Shown piece after piece: positions 9,294-18,154 of a stretch of 64,000 bases of DNA. Origin of the DNA: Acidobacteriota bacterium (GTDB taxonomy: Bacteria > Acidobacteriota > UBA6911); NCBI GenBank assembly GCA_012719455.1, contig JAAYAJ010000007.1, positions 20,502 to 84,501 of the forward strand, given 5' to 3'. The notes under the pieces were generated by a model. That model worked only from the letters and a program-made list of their open reading frames with translations. It was not told the origin of the DNA and searched no databases. The position numbers and the translations under genes were made by a program. Numbering within the stretch: position 1 is the stretch's first letter; the number at the start of each line of letters is the position of its first letter.

Positions 9294-10625
9294 ATGACCA
9301 GAACCAGATCCGTACCCTTGACCCTCGTCGCCCTCGTCGCGGCGCTGTTGCTTTCCGCCGCCTGCGCCCGGCCCCCGGGGGATGAGAAACACTGGGTGAG
9401 CGCATGGAGCACCGCCGTGCATGAGCCGCTGGCGTTCATGCCGCGCCAAGCCGTTCCCGTCCTGGAAAACCGGACGGTGCGCATGATCGTGCGCCCGACC
9501 ATTGCCGGTGAGCGCGTACGCATCCGGTTCTCCAACGCCTGCGGAAATCAACCCCTGGCCATCGGCGCCGCCCGGATCGCGCTGGTGTCCGAAGGCGACA
9601 GGATCGTTGCGGAGTCGGACCGGCCCCTGACCTTTTCCGGCAGGGGCTCGGTCCGTATCCCGCCGGGCGCTCCCATGCTGAGCGACCCGGTGGACCTGCA
9701 ATTTCAGGCCTTTGCGGAGATCGCGGTCAGCATCTTTCTCCCCGCCGCTGTTGACGATGTGACCTTTCACCTGGTGGGGCAGCAACCGACCTATATCTCG
9801 GAGCCGGGAGATTTCACGGCGGCGGCGGATATTCCGAACGCGACGACGAGGACATCCTGGTTCTTTCTTTCCGGACTGGAGGTCCATGCGCCGGGCCCGG
9901 TCGGGACGATCGTGGCCCTGGGAGATTCGATCACGGATGGTGTCGGCGCGGAACAGGAGCCTTACCAAAACTGGCCAGATCTCCTGGCCAACCGGCTGGC
10001 GGCGCAGCAATCCCTGCCCCCGTTGGCGGTGGTCAACACGGGGATCGGCGGCAATCGCGTTCTTCATGACGGCGCCGGCGTCAGCGCCCTCGCCCGCTTC
10101 GACAGGGATGTCCTGGCGCAACCCGGGGTATCCGGCGTCATACTGCTCGAGGGGATCAACGACATCGGCTGGCCGCGCATGAAGCTTCCCGCGGCTGCTC
10201 CGGGCGCTCCGGCGGCGCGCTCTGCGCCTGGCGAATCGCCATTCGCACGCCAGTTGGTCACGGCGCAGGATATCATCGCCGGGTACCGGCAGCTTATCGA
10301 TCGCGCCCACCAGCACGGAATCAGGGTATTCCTGGCGACCCTGCTCCCCTATGAAGGCGCCGACTACTACACCGAGGACGGCGAAGCGATCCGCACGGAG
10401 GTCAACGAATGGATCCGGACCGGCGCAGCGGCCGACGGGTACTTCGATTTCGACCGGGCGGTGCGCGACCCCGACAATCCAAGGCGTTTCCGTGACGGGT
10501 ATCACTCCGGCGACAACCTGCACCCGAGCGCGCGCGGCTACCAGGCGATGGCCGATGCCGTCGATCTCGCCCTGCTGCGGGGAATCGAGCCCGCGGTCGG
10601 GACGGGTGGAGAAACCGGAAAGTAG
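9294..10625 (+). CDS. SGNH/GDSL hydrolase lipoprotein
   Basis: The 443-residue protein starts MTRTRSVPLTLVALVAALLL with the lipobox LSAAC, so it is an outer-surface or periplasmic lipoprotein. The start at 9294 follows AAGGAGA; the track start 14 codons upstream would disrupt the signal. The four SGNH blocks are present in order: GDSITDG (Ser nucleophile), GIGGN (Gly), GINDIG (Asn) and DNLHPS (Asp-x-x-His). It should therefore be an active esterase or deacetylase. The stretch ahead of block I looks like the usual N-terminal jelly-roll region of bacterial SGNH esterases acting on sugars or polyphenol esters. It follows the cupin gene by 25 bases and is probably in the same transcript. Confidence 0.85.
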   Translation: MTRTRSVPLTLVALVAALLLSAACARPPGDEKHWVSAWSTAVHEPLAFMPRQAVPVLENRTVRMIVRPTIAGERVRIRFSNACGNQPLAIGAARIALVSEGDRIVAESDRPLTFSGRGSVRIPPGAPMLSDPVDLQFQAFAEIAVSIFLPAAVDDVTFHLVGQQPTYISEPGDFTAAADIPNATTRTSWFFLSGLEVHAPGPVGTIVALGDSITDGVGAEQEPYQNWPDLLANRLAAQQSLPPLAVVNTGIGGNRVLHDGAGVSALARFDRDVLAQPGVSGVILLEGINDIGWPRMKLPAAAPGAPAARSAPGESPFARQLVTAQDIIAGYRQLIDRAHQHGIRVFLATLLPYEGADYYTEDGEAIRTEVNEWIRTGAAADGYFDFDRAVRDPDNPRRFRDGYHSGDNLHPSARGYQAMADAVDLALLRGIEPAVGTGGETGK

Positions 10626-10633
10626 CCCCGCTC

Positions 10634-12124
10634 CTATGCCGGGAGCGACATGTCCGACGGCCCGATGATGCCGACTCCCATCCGCAGCATCTCTTCGCGG
10701 ATGGCCTTTTCGTAGGTGCCGGCGACCATCACGTGATGGCAACCCGCCAGCCGCTGCTGAAGCTGTTCGATATACTTGAACTTCACCGCGAGTTGATTGG
10801 AGCAGTATTTGCGCACCTGCGTGGAAGCCGGCGCATCGGCAACGGGAGGGTTCTCGATATCGCTGGCCCTGAACTGGGTTTTTCCCGGCCACAGGACGAA
10901 ACTTGCGAGGTCCTTGCTGAACAGTCCCAGGGTTACGTCGATTCCGACCGGGAATTGCACTTCCACGGTCGCCCCTTTTCCCATCCCGTGATAATCGCGG
11001 AGGTTGTGCGGCAGGGGCGGCGCGTCGCGCCCCTGCAAGCGTATCGGCGCGACGCAATGACGGAGAATGAGGGTCGACTTCCCGAAATCCACCTCGGACA
11101 CGTTACACTGGTAGGCCGGCTTGCGGCTGATTTCCTGTAAAACCATGGAGGTCAGCAGCGCGCACACGTCGGCCTCGCAAGGCGCCGTAATCCCTTCGTC
11201 CCGCAACCTGGTAAAGGCCACGCACGGAAGGGGGATCGGGGGTTTGCCGCTGAAGGAAAAGCTCAGGCAGTCGATCGAGATGGCCGACAGCCGTTCCTCT
11301 TGCACGAGGGAGCGCAGGAGGAGCGTCATTCGGGCCGCATCGAGAAGCGTCCGGTCGGAAGGTTCGATGACCCGGGTCGCTTCCTTTTTCCAGAGTTCCA
11401 TCTCCTTCCTGGCCGCGGCTTCGTCGACTTTTTCCAGCAACGGCATCAGGTCTTCGACCGGCCGGTAGCGAATCCGGAGTCCCGTTTTCCTGTAAACGTA
11501 ATCCGCGTTCAGGTGACCCATGGGCACGCTGGTCGAGTCGAAGGGCCTGCCGAAAATGAGAGCCTGCCGGCCGGCCAGGATCCGGGGGACCGCGAGAATC
11601 CTCAGCAGTTCGACGGCGTGCGCTTCCGAGTTCGCCAGGATGGCGTTGGCCCCCCTGGTCCGTATCGCGGCCACGATATCCGCATCCACCATGATCAGGT
11701 CGGGATTTACGGGAAGGAGGACGATGGGGATATCCAGGGCCCCCATGTGTACGGAGATATTGCCGATATTTCCGACGGCCGTTCTCACGGTCGGCCGGAT
11801 CAGGAGAAGATCGGGACTCTGTTCCTTCACGAGTCCGGCTATCTCCTGCGGCTTGCGCTGAAGACTCTCCTGGATCGGAATCACCTGGAATTCATATTCG
11901 CGGATAGCCCGGATCGCTTCGATAAGCTTTTCATGGTCGGCCAGCGAATCGCTTACGAAAAGCACCTTCCTGGTCTTCCCGGTATTTACCGGCCGCTCCG
12001 GAACCGGGGGGGGCGGGGCTGCCGCGCCCACCCCTGAAAGAGGCAAGAGTGTGCCGGCTAGGGTCGTTGCCATGATGAAATCACGGCGGCCTACGCGGCC
12101 CGTTTTCCGTTCATCGTTCTGCAT
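10634..12124 (-). CDS. Tat-signal protein with L-fucose/L-arabinose isomerase-like fold
   Basis: The 496-residue protein starts MQNDERKTGRVGRRDFIM after a GGGAGG site at about 12130. The twin arginine, the hydrophobic stretch ATTLAGTLLPLSG and the AAA cleavage region make a Tat signal. The body looks like the FucI/AraA isomerase group: an N-terminal Rossmann-like half (KVLFVSDSL, LLLIRPT) and a C-terminal part with CEADVCALLTSM and CHHVMVAGTY. These correspond loosely to the metal and substrate regions of L-fucose isomerase relatives. The exported location is odd for an isomerase, so the real activity may differ. It is convergent with the SGNH gene, 8 bases away, and divergent from the second tannase gene. 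The assignment is to fold only. Confidence 0.6.
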   Translation of the reverse strand: MQNDERKTGRVGRRDFIMATTLAGTLLPLSGVGAAAPPPPVPERPVNTGKTRKVLFVSDSLADHEKLIEAIRAIREYEFQVIPIQESLQRKPQEIAGLVKEQSPDLLLIRPTVRTAVGNIGNISVHMGALDIPIVLLPVNPDLIMVDADIVAAIRTRGANAILANSEAHAVELLRILAVPRILAGRQALIFGRPFDSTSVPMGHLNADYVYRKTGLRIRYRPVEDLMPLLEKVDEAAARKEMELWKKEATRVIEPSDRTLLDAARMTLLLRSLVQEERLSAISIDCLSFSFSGKPPIPLPCVAFTRLRDEGITAPCEADVCALLTSMVLQEISRKPAYQCNVSEVDFGKSTLILRHCVAPIRLQGRDAPPLPHNLRDYHGMGKGATVEVQFPVGIDVTLGLFSKDLASFVLWPGKTQFRASDIENPPVADAPASTQVRKYCSNQLAVKFKYIEQLQQRLAGCHHVMVAGTYEKAIREEMLRMGVGIIGPSDMSLPA

Positions 12125-12506
12125 CGGAACCTCCCGTTGCCGAAACCCGGTTCGGCAAAAATCATATAATGGCCTTCTTCCGCCCGGGCGAATGTCTTGC
12201 GGATCCACGGTGTCCGGGGCATTCGAGGCGGCATGACGATCCGGTTTCCTTCCCCAATTAGCGATTGCGCAAGGGTACGTTTCATACTATAAAGATTCGA
12301 CCGGACGAATGGAACAACTGTTTAACCCCTGGCTTTTTCGCGTCTCGTCCCGATACCGGAACGGCTCGTCCCGTCGAGTTCAGGGAAAGGGACGATGCAG
12401 GATGGCAATGACGGCGCATCATGGAAACGTGAGGAAACGTGAGCGGAGCATGGGCGCAGCGCGGGCGGAGCGCGGGCCCTCCCGGACAATGATAGGAGAA
12501 ACCCTG
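12125..12506. promoter_or_regulatory. Divergent intergenic region with 7-bp inverted repeat
   Basis: This 382-base spacer lies between the isomerase-like gene and the second tannase gene. An exact inverted repeat, TGCCGAA (12138-12144) and TTCGGCA (12151-12157) separated by ACCCGG, lies just upstream of the minus-strand ribosome site. It could be an operator or a leader hairpin. An AT-rich patch near 12280-12300 may contain the plus-strand promoter, though no convincing -35/-10 pair stands out. The ORF-track reading frames here show no family resemblance. Confidence 0.3.
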
Positions 12507-14294
12507 ATGTTGGAAAGAGGAAAGGTGGCGTGGTGGAGGTTGGTGGTCGCAATCGGGCTGCTGTTGCTTGCGGGCGCGGGCCCTGCGGCGGCGCAGACGG
12601 GTGTTCCCCCGGGCGGCGCCGAAAACAGGGAGATCGCGCAATCCGATTGCACGGCGGAGAAAATCGGCTCTTCCATCCCCGTATCCGCGATCGGCGAACC
12701 GGTATCCGGAGTAACCCTGGAGGCGCCGGTCTGGACGCCGGCCGCGGGCCCGGCGCCCGCCTATTGCACGGTAAACGGGAGCATGGCGCCGGTCTCCAGG
12801 GAACCGTCTTCCCGGCCCATCAATTTCCGGGTTGTGCTCCCGGCATCCTGGAGTCGCCGCGCCGTGCAATTGGGGGGCGGGGGCATGAACGGCATGATCC
12901 CCAATCTGCTGGGGGGCGCCAATATGGGGCCGGGGCCTTCACTGATCCAGCTTGGATTCGCCACTTACGGCAGCGATTCTGGGCACCAGACCGCCTTCAG
13001 GGGATTCAGCAAGTCCGGCCCGCCCGCGGGGCCGCCTCCCGCTGGCACGGGCGACGATTGGGCCCTCAACGATGAAGCCATCATGAACCTGGGGTACATG
13101 CAAATGAAGAAGACGCACGATGCCGCCCTGGTCATCATGGAAAGGCTTTATGGGGAAAAGCCGCGCTTCAATTACTACATGGGAAGTTCCCAGGGGGGCA
13201 GGGAAGCGCTCACCGTGGCGCAGCGGTATCCCGAGGATTATGACGGCATCGCCGCGAACGTTCCCATCGTGGGTCTTTCGACCCTGATGCTTGCGCCGGA
13301 ATTGATTCGCATCCAGGAAAAGCCCCTCGCCAACTGGGTGCCGCCGAGTAAAACAAACGCCATCCGCGGTGAGTTCATGCGCCAATGCGACGGCCTGGAT
13401 GGATTGACGGATGGAATCATCAACAATTACATCGCCTGCCGCGCGATCTTCGACCGCACGCAGGCACCCCGCACAAGCGATCCCTGGAAGGCCAAACGCT
13501 GCCCGAACAACACGGATCCCGATCCCGAGGACACCAGCGCGGACGCGTGCCTGACCGACGGACAGATTTCCACGCTCGAGGTCATCTACAGCCGCTACGC
13601 GTTTGCGACCCCCCTGGCCAACGGGGTGAAGACATTCGGCATGTGGGTGCCCAACACGGATCCCGCGGGCGGCGGATTGATAGAGCGCAACCGTTTCCGC
13701 GGGCAGGAAGGCGCGGCCGAAGATGCGCCCAACCATTTCCAGATGGGCGTTCTGGGCGTGACCGGGTTTTTGATGAAGGACCTGAAGGCCAACCCGCTCG
13801 ATTATGTCGAAGGGGGCAAGTGGGACGGCCGGCGGCGGGAACTCTCGCAGATTCTCGATTCCACCAATCCCGATTTGAGCGCGTTCCAAAAGCGCGGCGG
13901 GAAGATGATCGTCGCCATCGGAACCAACGACAACGTCGCCTCTCCCGGAGCGCAGCTGGATTACTTCGAATCGTTGATCGAGAAAATGGGACGGAAGAAG
14001 GTGGAGGAGTTTGCCCGCCTTTACGTGCTCCCGCAGACAGGCCATGGCTTGACCGGGACGAACTACACGATCGACGGGCAGGGGAAAGCGATCCCGGCAA
14101 AGCCCATTCCCAGCAGGTTTGACCGCTTCAATATGCTGGTGGAATGGGTCGAGAAGAATGTGCCGCCCCCGGTGCCCGCAATCGTGACGGCCGACGACAG
14201 GAGCCTGCCGATGTGCTCGTATCCCGCCTACCCCAAGTATATCGGGGGCCCGGTCGAGCGGGCGGAATCCTATCGATGCACCGACGGGAAATAG
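12507..14294 (+). CDS. Exported tannase/feruloyl esterase family protein (second copy)
   Basis: I start at the ATG at 12507 because AGGAGA lies eight bases upstream and a signal peptide follows (MLERGKVAWWRLVVAIGLLL, then AAAQTG). The 66 extra codons in the track lack a signal. Family motifs are YYMGSSQGGREALTVAQRYP (Ser nucleophile), DGIAANVPIVG, IVAIGTNDN (Asp) and VLPQTGHGLTG (His). At 595 residues it is longer than the first copy and has an extra cysteine-containing insert around residues 330-370. The Cys before the nucleophile Ser seen in copy one is a Ser here, so the disulfide pattern may differ. The DUF3237-like gene follows after 13 bases. The ester substrate is unknown. Confidence 0.85.
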   Translation: MLERGKVAWWRLVVAIGLLLLAGAGPAAAQTGVPPGGAENREIAQSDCTAEKIGSSIPVSAIGEPVSGVTLEAPVWTPAAGPAPAYCTVNGSMAPVSREPSSRPINFRVVLPASWSRRAVQLGGGGMNGMIPNLLGGANMGPGPSLIQLGFATYGSDSGHQTAFRGFSKSGPPAGPPPAGTGDDWALNDEAIMNLGYMQMKKTHDAALVIMERLYGEKPRFNYYMGSSQGGREALTVAQRYPEDYDGIAANVPIVGLSTLMLAPELIRIQEKPLANWVPPSKTNAIRGEFMRQCDGLDGLTDGIINNYIACRAIFDRTQAPRTSDPWKAKRCPNNTDPDPEDTSADACLTDGQISTLEVIYSRYAFATPLANGVKTFGMWVPNTDPAGGGLIERNRFRGQEGAAEDAPNHFQMGVLGVTGFLMKDLKANPLDYVEGGKWDGRRRELSQILDSTNPDLSAFQKRGGKMIVAIGTNDNVASPGAQLDYFESLIEKMGRKKVEEFARLYVLPQTGHGLTGTNYTIDGQGKAIPAKPIPSRFDRFNMLVEWVEKNVPPPVPAIVTADDRSLPMCSYPAYPKYIGGPVERAESYRCTDGK

Positions 14295-14307
14295 AAGGGG
14301 AGGCACC

Positions 14308-15378
14308 ATGAAAGGCAAACGTTGGGTCGTAATTGCGGCGGTGGTGCTGGCATGCGCGGGCACGCTGCAACGGGTCCACCCGCAGCCCCCGGAAAAGGGG
14401 GGCCGGGGAGCCGCTTACGGGGGCGCCGGGAAGGTTCTGCTGCCGCACGAATCGTGGCCCTGCGCGATGCCCGGGGGCATTCCCGTTCCGGAACGCGGGG
14501 TTCCGGTCTTCGAGGCGGTCATGAAGCTCGACCAGGTCCACGATCTGGGCAAGACGCCCTACGGCTACCGCACGGCATACGTGGCCGGGGAAGGCACGGT
14601 CACGGGGGACAAAATCAAGGGCTCCGTCATGCCGGGGGGGCTCGATTTCCAGTTGCATTTCGCAAACGGCGCCATGGAGATCGAGCAGATCTTCGTGTTG
14701 CGGACGGACGACGGGAAATACATCTGCATGCGGAGCCCCGGCACGGCCGCGGATAGGGATGACGTCAGGATGGTGCCCGATTTCGAAGCCCCGACGGCGG
14801 GCGCCTATGCCTGGCTCAACGAGGGGAAATATGCGGGCAGGCGCATCCTCGATCCTGCCGCCGGGACCTTGAAGATCAGCGTTTTCGACGTGAGCTCCCT
14901 GGTTGCGGCCGCAAACGCCAACGACGGGATTCGGGTGACCAAGCCGGCGGATGTCAGGAAGCAGGCGTGGGATTACCGAAAGGCCGCGCCGGGGGAACAG
15001 CAGGGGGACGTGCTGATCACCGAAAACGTGTTGCTGGGCGGCAGCCAGTCGGTAGGTGCGACCAAAATGGGCAACCGGAACATCATTCCCATAACCGGAG
15101 GAACCTTCACCGGGAAGCTCACGGGGAAGATCCTGCCGGGCGGCGCCGATTACCAGAACCTGGCGAAACCGCCGACGATCGATGCGCGCTATCTCTGGCA
15201 GACGGACGATGGTGAGGTGATCATCGTGCGTAACGGAGGCTCTTTCGGATCGCTGGTGCCGACCTTCGAGGTCCGGTCGGACAGCAAGTATGCCTGGTTG
15301 AATGACGGAATGTACCTGAGCTCCAATCCCGGCATGGGTGTGGGCGGTGTGTCGCTCACCTTTTACGAGAGCAGGTAG
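14308..15378 (+). CDS. Exported protein with two DUF3237-like domains
   Basis: The 356-residue protein has a signal peptide (MKGKRWVVIAAVVLACAGT). It contains two related units. The first (about residues 75-195) has GTVTGDKIKGSVMPGGLDF and LRTDDGKYICMRSPG. The second (about 235-356) has GGTFTGKLTGKILPGGADY and WQTDDGEVIIVRNGG. Both match the DUF3237 pattern of a GG-T-x-G turn, a PGGAD loop and a (R/Q)TDDG-x-x-(I/V) strand, so this looks like an internal duplication. DUF3237 has no established biochemical function. It starts 13 bases after the second tannase and shares its direction, suggesting a joint role on the same substrate. Confidence 0.7.
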   Translation: MKGKRWVVIAAVVLACAGTLQRVHPQPPEKGGRGAAYGGAGKVLLPHESWPCAMPGGIPVPERGVPVFEAVMKLDQVHDLGKTPYGYRTAYVAGEGTVTGDKIKGSVMPGGLDFQLHFANGAMEIEQIFVLRTDDGKYICMRSPGTAADRDDVRMVPDFEAPTAGAYAWLNEGKYAGRRILDPAAGTLKISVFDVSSLVAAANANDGIRVTKPADVRKQAWDYRKAAPGEQQGDVLITENVLLGGSQSVGATKMGNRNIIPITGGTFTGKLTGKILPGGADYQNLAKPPTIDARYLWQTDDGEVIIVRNGGSFGSLVPTFEVRSDSKYAWLNDGMYLSSNPGMGVGGVSLTFYESR

Positions 15379-15432
15379 CGGCAGGACGGATCCCGGTATA
15401 GGGTCGCGGGGGCGGGCGTTGGAAGCGACGAC

Positions 15433-16782
15433 TTGGTAAAGTACGCGGACCGGCTCGGAAGCGCGCCGCTCACATCGTTGCTGGTACGGTTGAGCCTCCC
15501 CGGGATGGCATCGATGGTGGCCACGAGCGTGTACAACATCGTGGACACCTTCTGGGTTGCCCGGCTGGGACATGAGGCCATCGCCGCGCTCACCATCGTC
15601 TTCCCGTACCAGATACTGACCATCGCCGTCGGCATCGGCACCGGGGTCGGGATGAGCGCGCTGGTATCGCGGCGCTTCGGGGAACGCAACGGCGAAGCCG
15701 CCAACCGGATCGCCGGGCAGGTTTTCTTCCTGGGCCTCTTCTGGGGCCTGCTGTTCGCGCTCGTCGCCCGGTTCGGCGCCGGCCGCATCATCGCCTCCTT
15801 CGGCGCCACCCCCGACATCACCGATTTCGCCGCCGACTACCTGGTGATCACCGCCTGCGGCGCGCCCCTGTTCATTTTTTCCATGCTCGCAAGCCAGTTG
15901 ATCCGCGGCTCCGGTGATGCCCTCAAGCCGATGGTCATCATCGGCGTCGCCAGCGCGCTCAATATCGTGTTCGACCCCCTGTTGATCTTCGGCATCGGCC
16001 CGTTCCCGGAACTGGGAATCCGGGGAGCGGCCCTGGCGACCGTCATGGCGCAGTTGTGCGGCGCCGTCCTGGCGCTCTTCTATCTCATGGGGGGGCGCAC
16101 CGCCTACCGGATCCGTCCGGCATTCGTCCTGCCGGACTGGGGACAGATCCGCGAGATCTACCGCATCGGCACCCCGGCTTCGGTCCAGGAAATGACGGAG
16201 AGTTTCGCTTTTGTCATCTTCAACCGGATGTTGTCGGGCTACGGCTCGGTGGCGATAGCGGCCGCGGGGTTGACCCTGCGGGTGGCGGATTTGATGTTCA
16301 TGCCCATCATCGGAGTGTCGCACGCGCTGCTGCCGGTGGTGGGCTACAACCTGGGGGCCGGGAACCACGCCCGGCTCTGGCGGGCGGTCAAACTCTGCTC
16401 GCTCGGCCTGGTGCTGCTGCTGGGGGGATGCACCCTGTTGGTCGAGATCTTCGCACCGCAGATCGTCGCCCTGTTCAGCCGCGACCCCGAGGTTGTTTCG
16501 GGCACGGTTCCGGCCATGCGCATCATGCTCTCCACCCTGGTCTTCATCGGACCCGGGGTGATGGCGGTGGCGACCTTCCAGGGGCTCGGCAGGGGAGGGA
16601 CGGCATTCTTCCTGTCGCTGGCGCGCCAGTTCCTGCTCTTCGTTCCCCTGGTCCTGCTGCTGCGGCGCCTGTTCGGACTGACGGGGGTATGGCTGGCCTT
16701 GCCGGCGGCGGATGTTCTAAGCCTGGTGCTCTCCCTGTCGTTCCTCCTCAGGGAACGCGGCCGGCTTGCGGGGGGGCGCTGA
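15433..16782 (+). CDS. MATE family efflux transporter
   Basis: The 449-residue protein has about twelve membrane segments and the MATE N-terminal signature (LSLPGMASMVATSVYNIVDT, FWVARLGHEAIAALTIVFP). The best start is a TTG at 15433, preceded by GGAAG; no ATG occurs in frame before the first helix. MATE pumps use sodium or proton gradients to expel cationic or phenolic compounds. Its place at the end of the esterase/DUF3237 run fits export of toxic phenolics released by the hydrolases, though this is inferred. The protein is complete, and loop RFGERNGEAANR matches the usual cytoplasmic loop. Confidence 0.85.
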   Translation: MVKYADRLGSAPLTSLLVRLSLPGMASMVATSVYNIVDTFWVARLGHEAIAALTIVFPYQILTIAVGIGTGVGMSALVSRRFGERNGEAANRIAGQVFFLGLFWGLLFALVARFGAGRIIASFGATPDITDFAADYLVITACGAPLFIFSMLASQLIRGSGDALKPMVIIGVASALNIVFDPLLIFGIGPFPELGIRGAALATVMAQLCGAVLALFYLMGGRTAYRIRPAFVLPDWGQIREIYRIGTPASVQEMTESFAFVIFNRMLSGYGSVAIAAAGLTLRVADLMFMPIIGVSHALLPVVGYNLGAGNHARLWRAVKLCSLGLVLLLGGCTLLVEIFAPQIVALFSRDPEVVSGTVPAMRIMLSTLVFIGPGVMAVATFQGLGRGGTAFFLSLARQFLLFVPLVLLLRRLFGLTGVWLALPAADVLSLVLSLSFLLRERGRLAGGR

Positions 16783-17088
16783 CCAGTTTGCCCGGTCCCC
16801 GCCGTCATCCATTTCCTCCGCTGAGCCGCTCCCTTCCCTCGGGCATAATTCGTTGCACCGCAGGGCGCTTCCATCTAGAATGGTGTCGAAACGCGGGGTT
16901 CCGATCCGGATAGTAAGGAAAGGCGGTCTTCACCCTCGACGTGAGCCTGCCGGGATGCCCTGCGCCAAGATCCTGATTTCGCCCCACGCCACGCCGGGTG
17001 GTCGATTACACCGTGACCCCCGACCGGGGTTCTCAAGGCGCTGGGAAAGATCTGAAACAAAGACGGCAACAGAAAAGGAGAGAAAAAG
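16783..17088. other. Intergenic region, no gene seen
   Basis: This 306-base stretch lies between the MATE gene and the NTF2-like gene. Short open frames exist but have no recognisable product and no ribosome site. AAAAGGAGAG near the right end is the ribosome site of the next gene. No confident promoter, terminator or hairpin with a U-tract is visible. Confidence 0.5.
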
Positions 17089-18096
17089 ATGATGCGGAGG
17101 CTACAGCTGGTCCTGACAATGGTTCTGATTTCAGGATTATCCTGGGCGGCGGCGCAGCCGGCCGCGGCGCCGGCCTCGAAGCCGGCGTGCGACCGCGCTT
17201 GTCTTGAAAGATTCATCGACCGATACTTGGACGCCATGGAAGCGGACAAGCCGTCGCTCGATCTGTTCGCCCGCGACTGCCGCTTTACGGAAAACGGTGT
17301 GCAGCTCCCGCTCGGCGGCGAAGGGCTCTGGGTGAACATGTCGGGGAAGGGGAACTACCGTTTCTACGTTCCGGACATCGAGACGCAGCAGGTGGCCTTC
17401 ATCGGCACCGTGCGCGAGGGCAAGGACTTGGTCGCCGTGGCCGTCCGGCTGAAGATCGTTGCGGAACGTATCACCGAGGCCGAACAGCTGGTGATCCGCC
17501 CGGAGGCGGCCGGCGCGGGCGTGTCGGGGGTTCCCTCTTTTCCCGACACCGGGGAGAGCGTCGAAAAGCTGGGTTCGCCGCACCCGGTCTACCTGGAGGT
17601 GATTCCCGAAGCGGAGCGTCCCTCGCGCGAGGAGATGATCAAGACCGCCAACTACTACTTCACGGGGATGCAGAAGAACGACGGCAAGGGGTACTATCCC
17701 TTCACCGACGATTGCCACCGGATCGAAAACGGGCTGCCCGCTACCAACGCACCGCTCAAGCCGGGGGAGACCCGGCCCGACCCGAAAACGGCCAAGAGCT
17801 ATTCGGCCGCCTGGGGCTGCCGCGAACAGTTCGAGTCGGGGCTGCTCAACTTTGTTTCCCGCATCCGAGACCGCCGATTCGTGGCGGTGGACCGGGAGCG
17901 CGGGATCGTCTTCGCCTTCGGCTTTTTCGACCACCACCACATCAACTGGACCTGGCAGTTGGCCGAGCTGTTCAAGATCGAGAAGGGACAGATCAGGCGC
18001 ATCGAGGCCGTGTTCCACCGCTCCCCCTACGGGATGAACTCGGGGTGGAGCACCTATGAACAGGGGATCTCGGACGCACTGCAGATCGTGTATTGA
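17089..18096 (+). CDS. Exported protein with two NTF2/SnoaL-like halves
   Basis: The 335-residue protein has a signal peptide (MMRRLQLVLTMVLISGLSWA) and an AAGGAGAG ribosome site. Two regions share a pattern: residues about 40-75 (FIDRYLDAMEADKP then DCRFTENGVQL) and about 185-225 (ANYYFTGMQKND then DCHRIENGLPA). The helix followed by D-C-x-x-x-E-N-G is like the start of SnoaL/NTF2-like cone domains. This suggests two such domains in tandem, each about 140 residues. Such folds serve as small-molecule isomerases, dehydratases or binding proteins. The active residues are not assignable. It precedes the dienelactone hydrolase by 58 bases and probably forms an operon with it. Confidence 0.55.
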   Translation: MMRRLQLVLTMVLISGLSWAAAQPAAAPASKPACDRACLERFIDRYLDAMEADKPSLDLFARDCRFTENGVQLPLGGEGLWVNMSGKGNYRFYVPDIETQQVAFIGTVREGKDLVAVAVRLKIVAERITEAEQLVIRPEAAGAGVSGVPSFPDTGESVEKLGSPHPVYLEVIPEAERPSREEMIKTANYYFTGMQKNDGKGYYPFTDDCHRIENGLPATNAPLKPGETRPDPKTAKSYSAAWGCREQFESGLLNFVSRIRDRRFVAVDRERGIVFAFGFFDHHHINWTWQLAELFKIEKGQIRRIEAVFHRSPYGMNSGWSTYEQGISDALQIVY

Positions 18097-18154
18097 CACC
18101 TCGACGGCGCTCCGGCTCCGCCGGGCTGTCTCCATTCACTCGGGGGAGGGAAGC

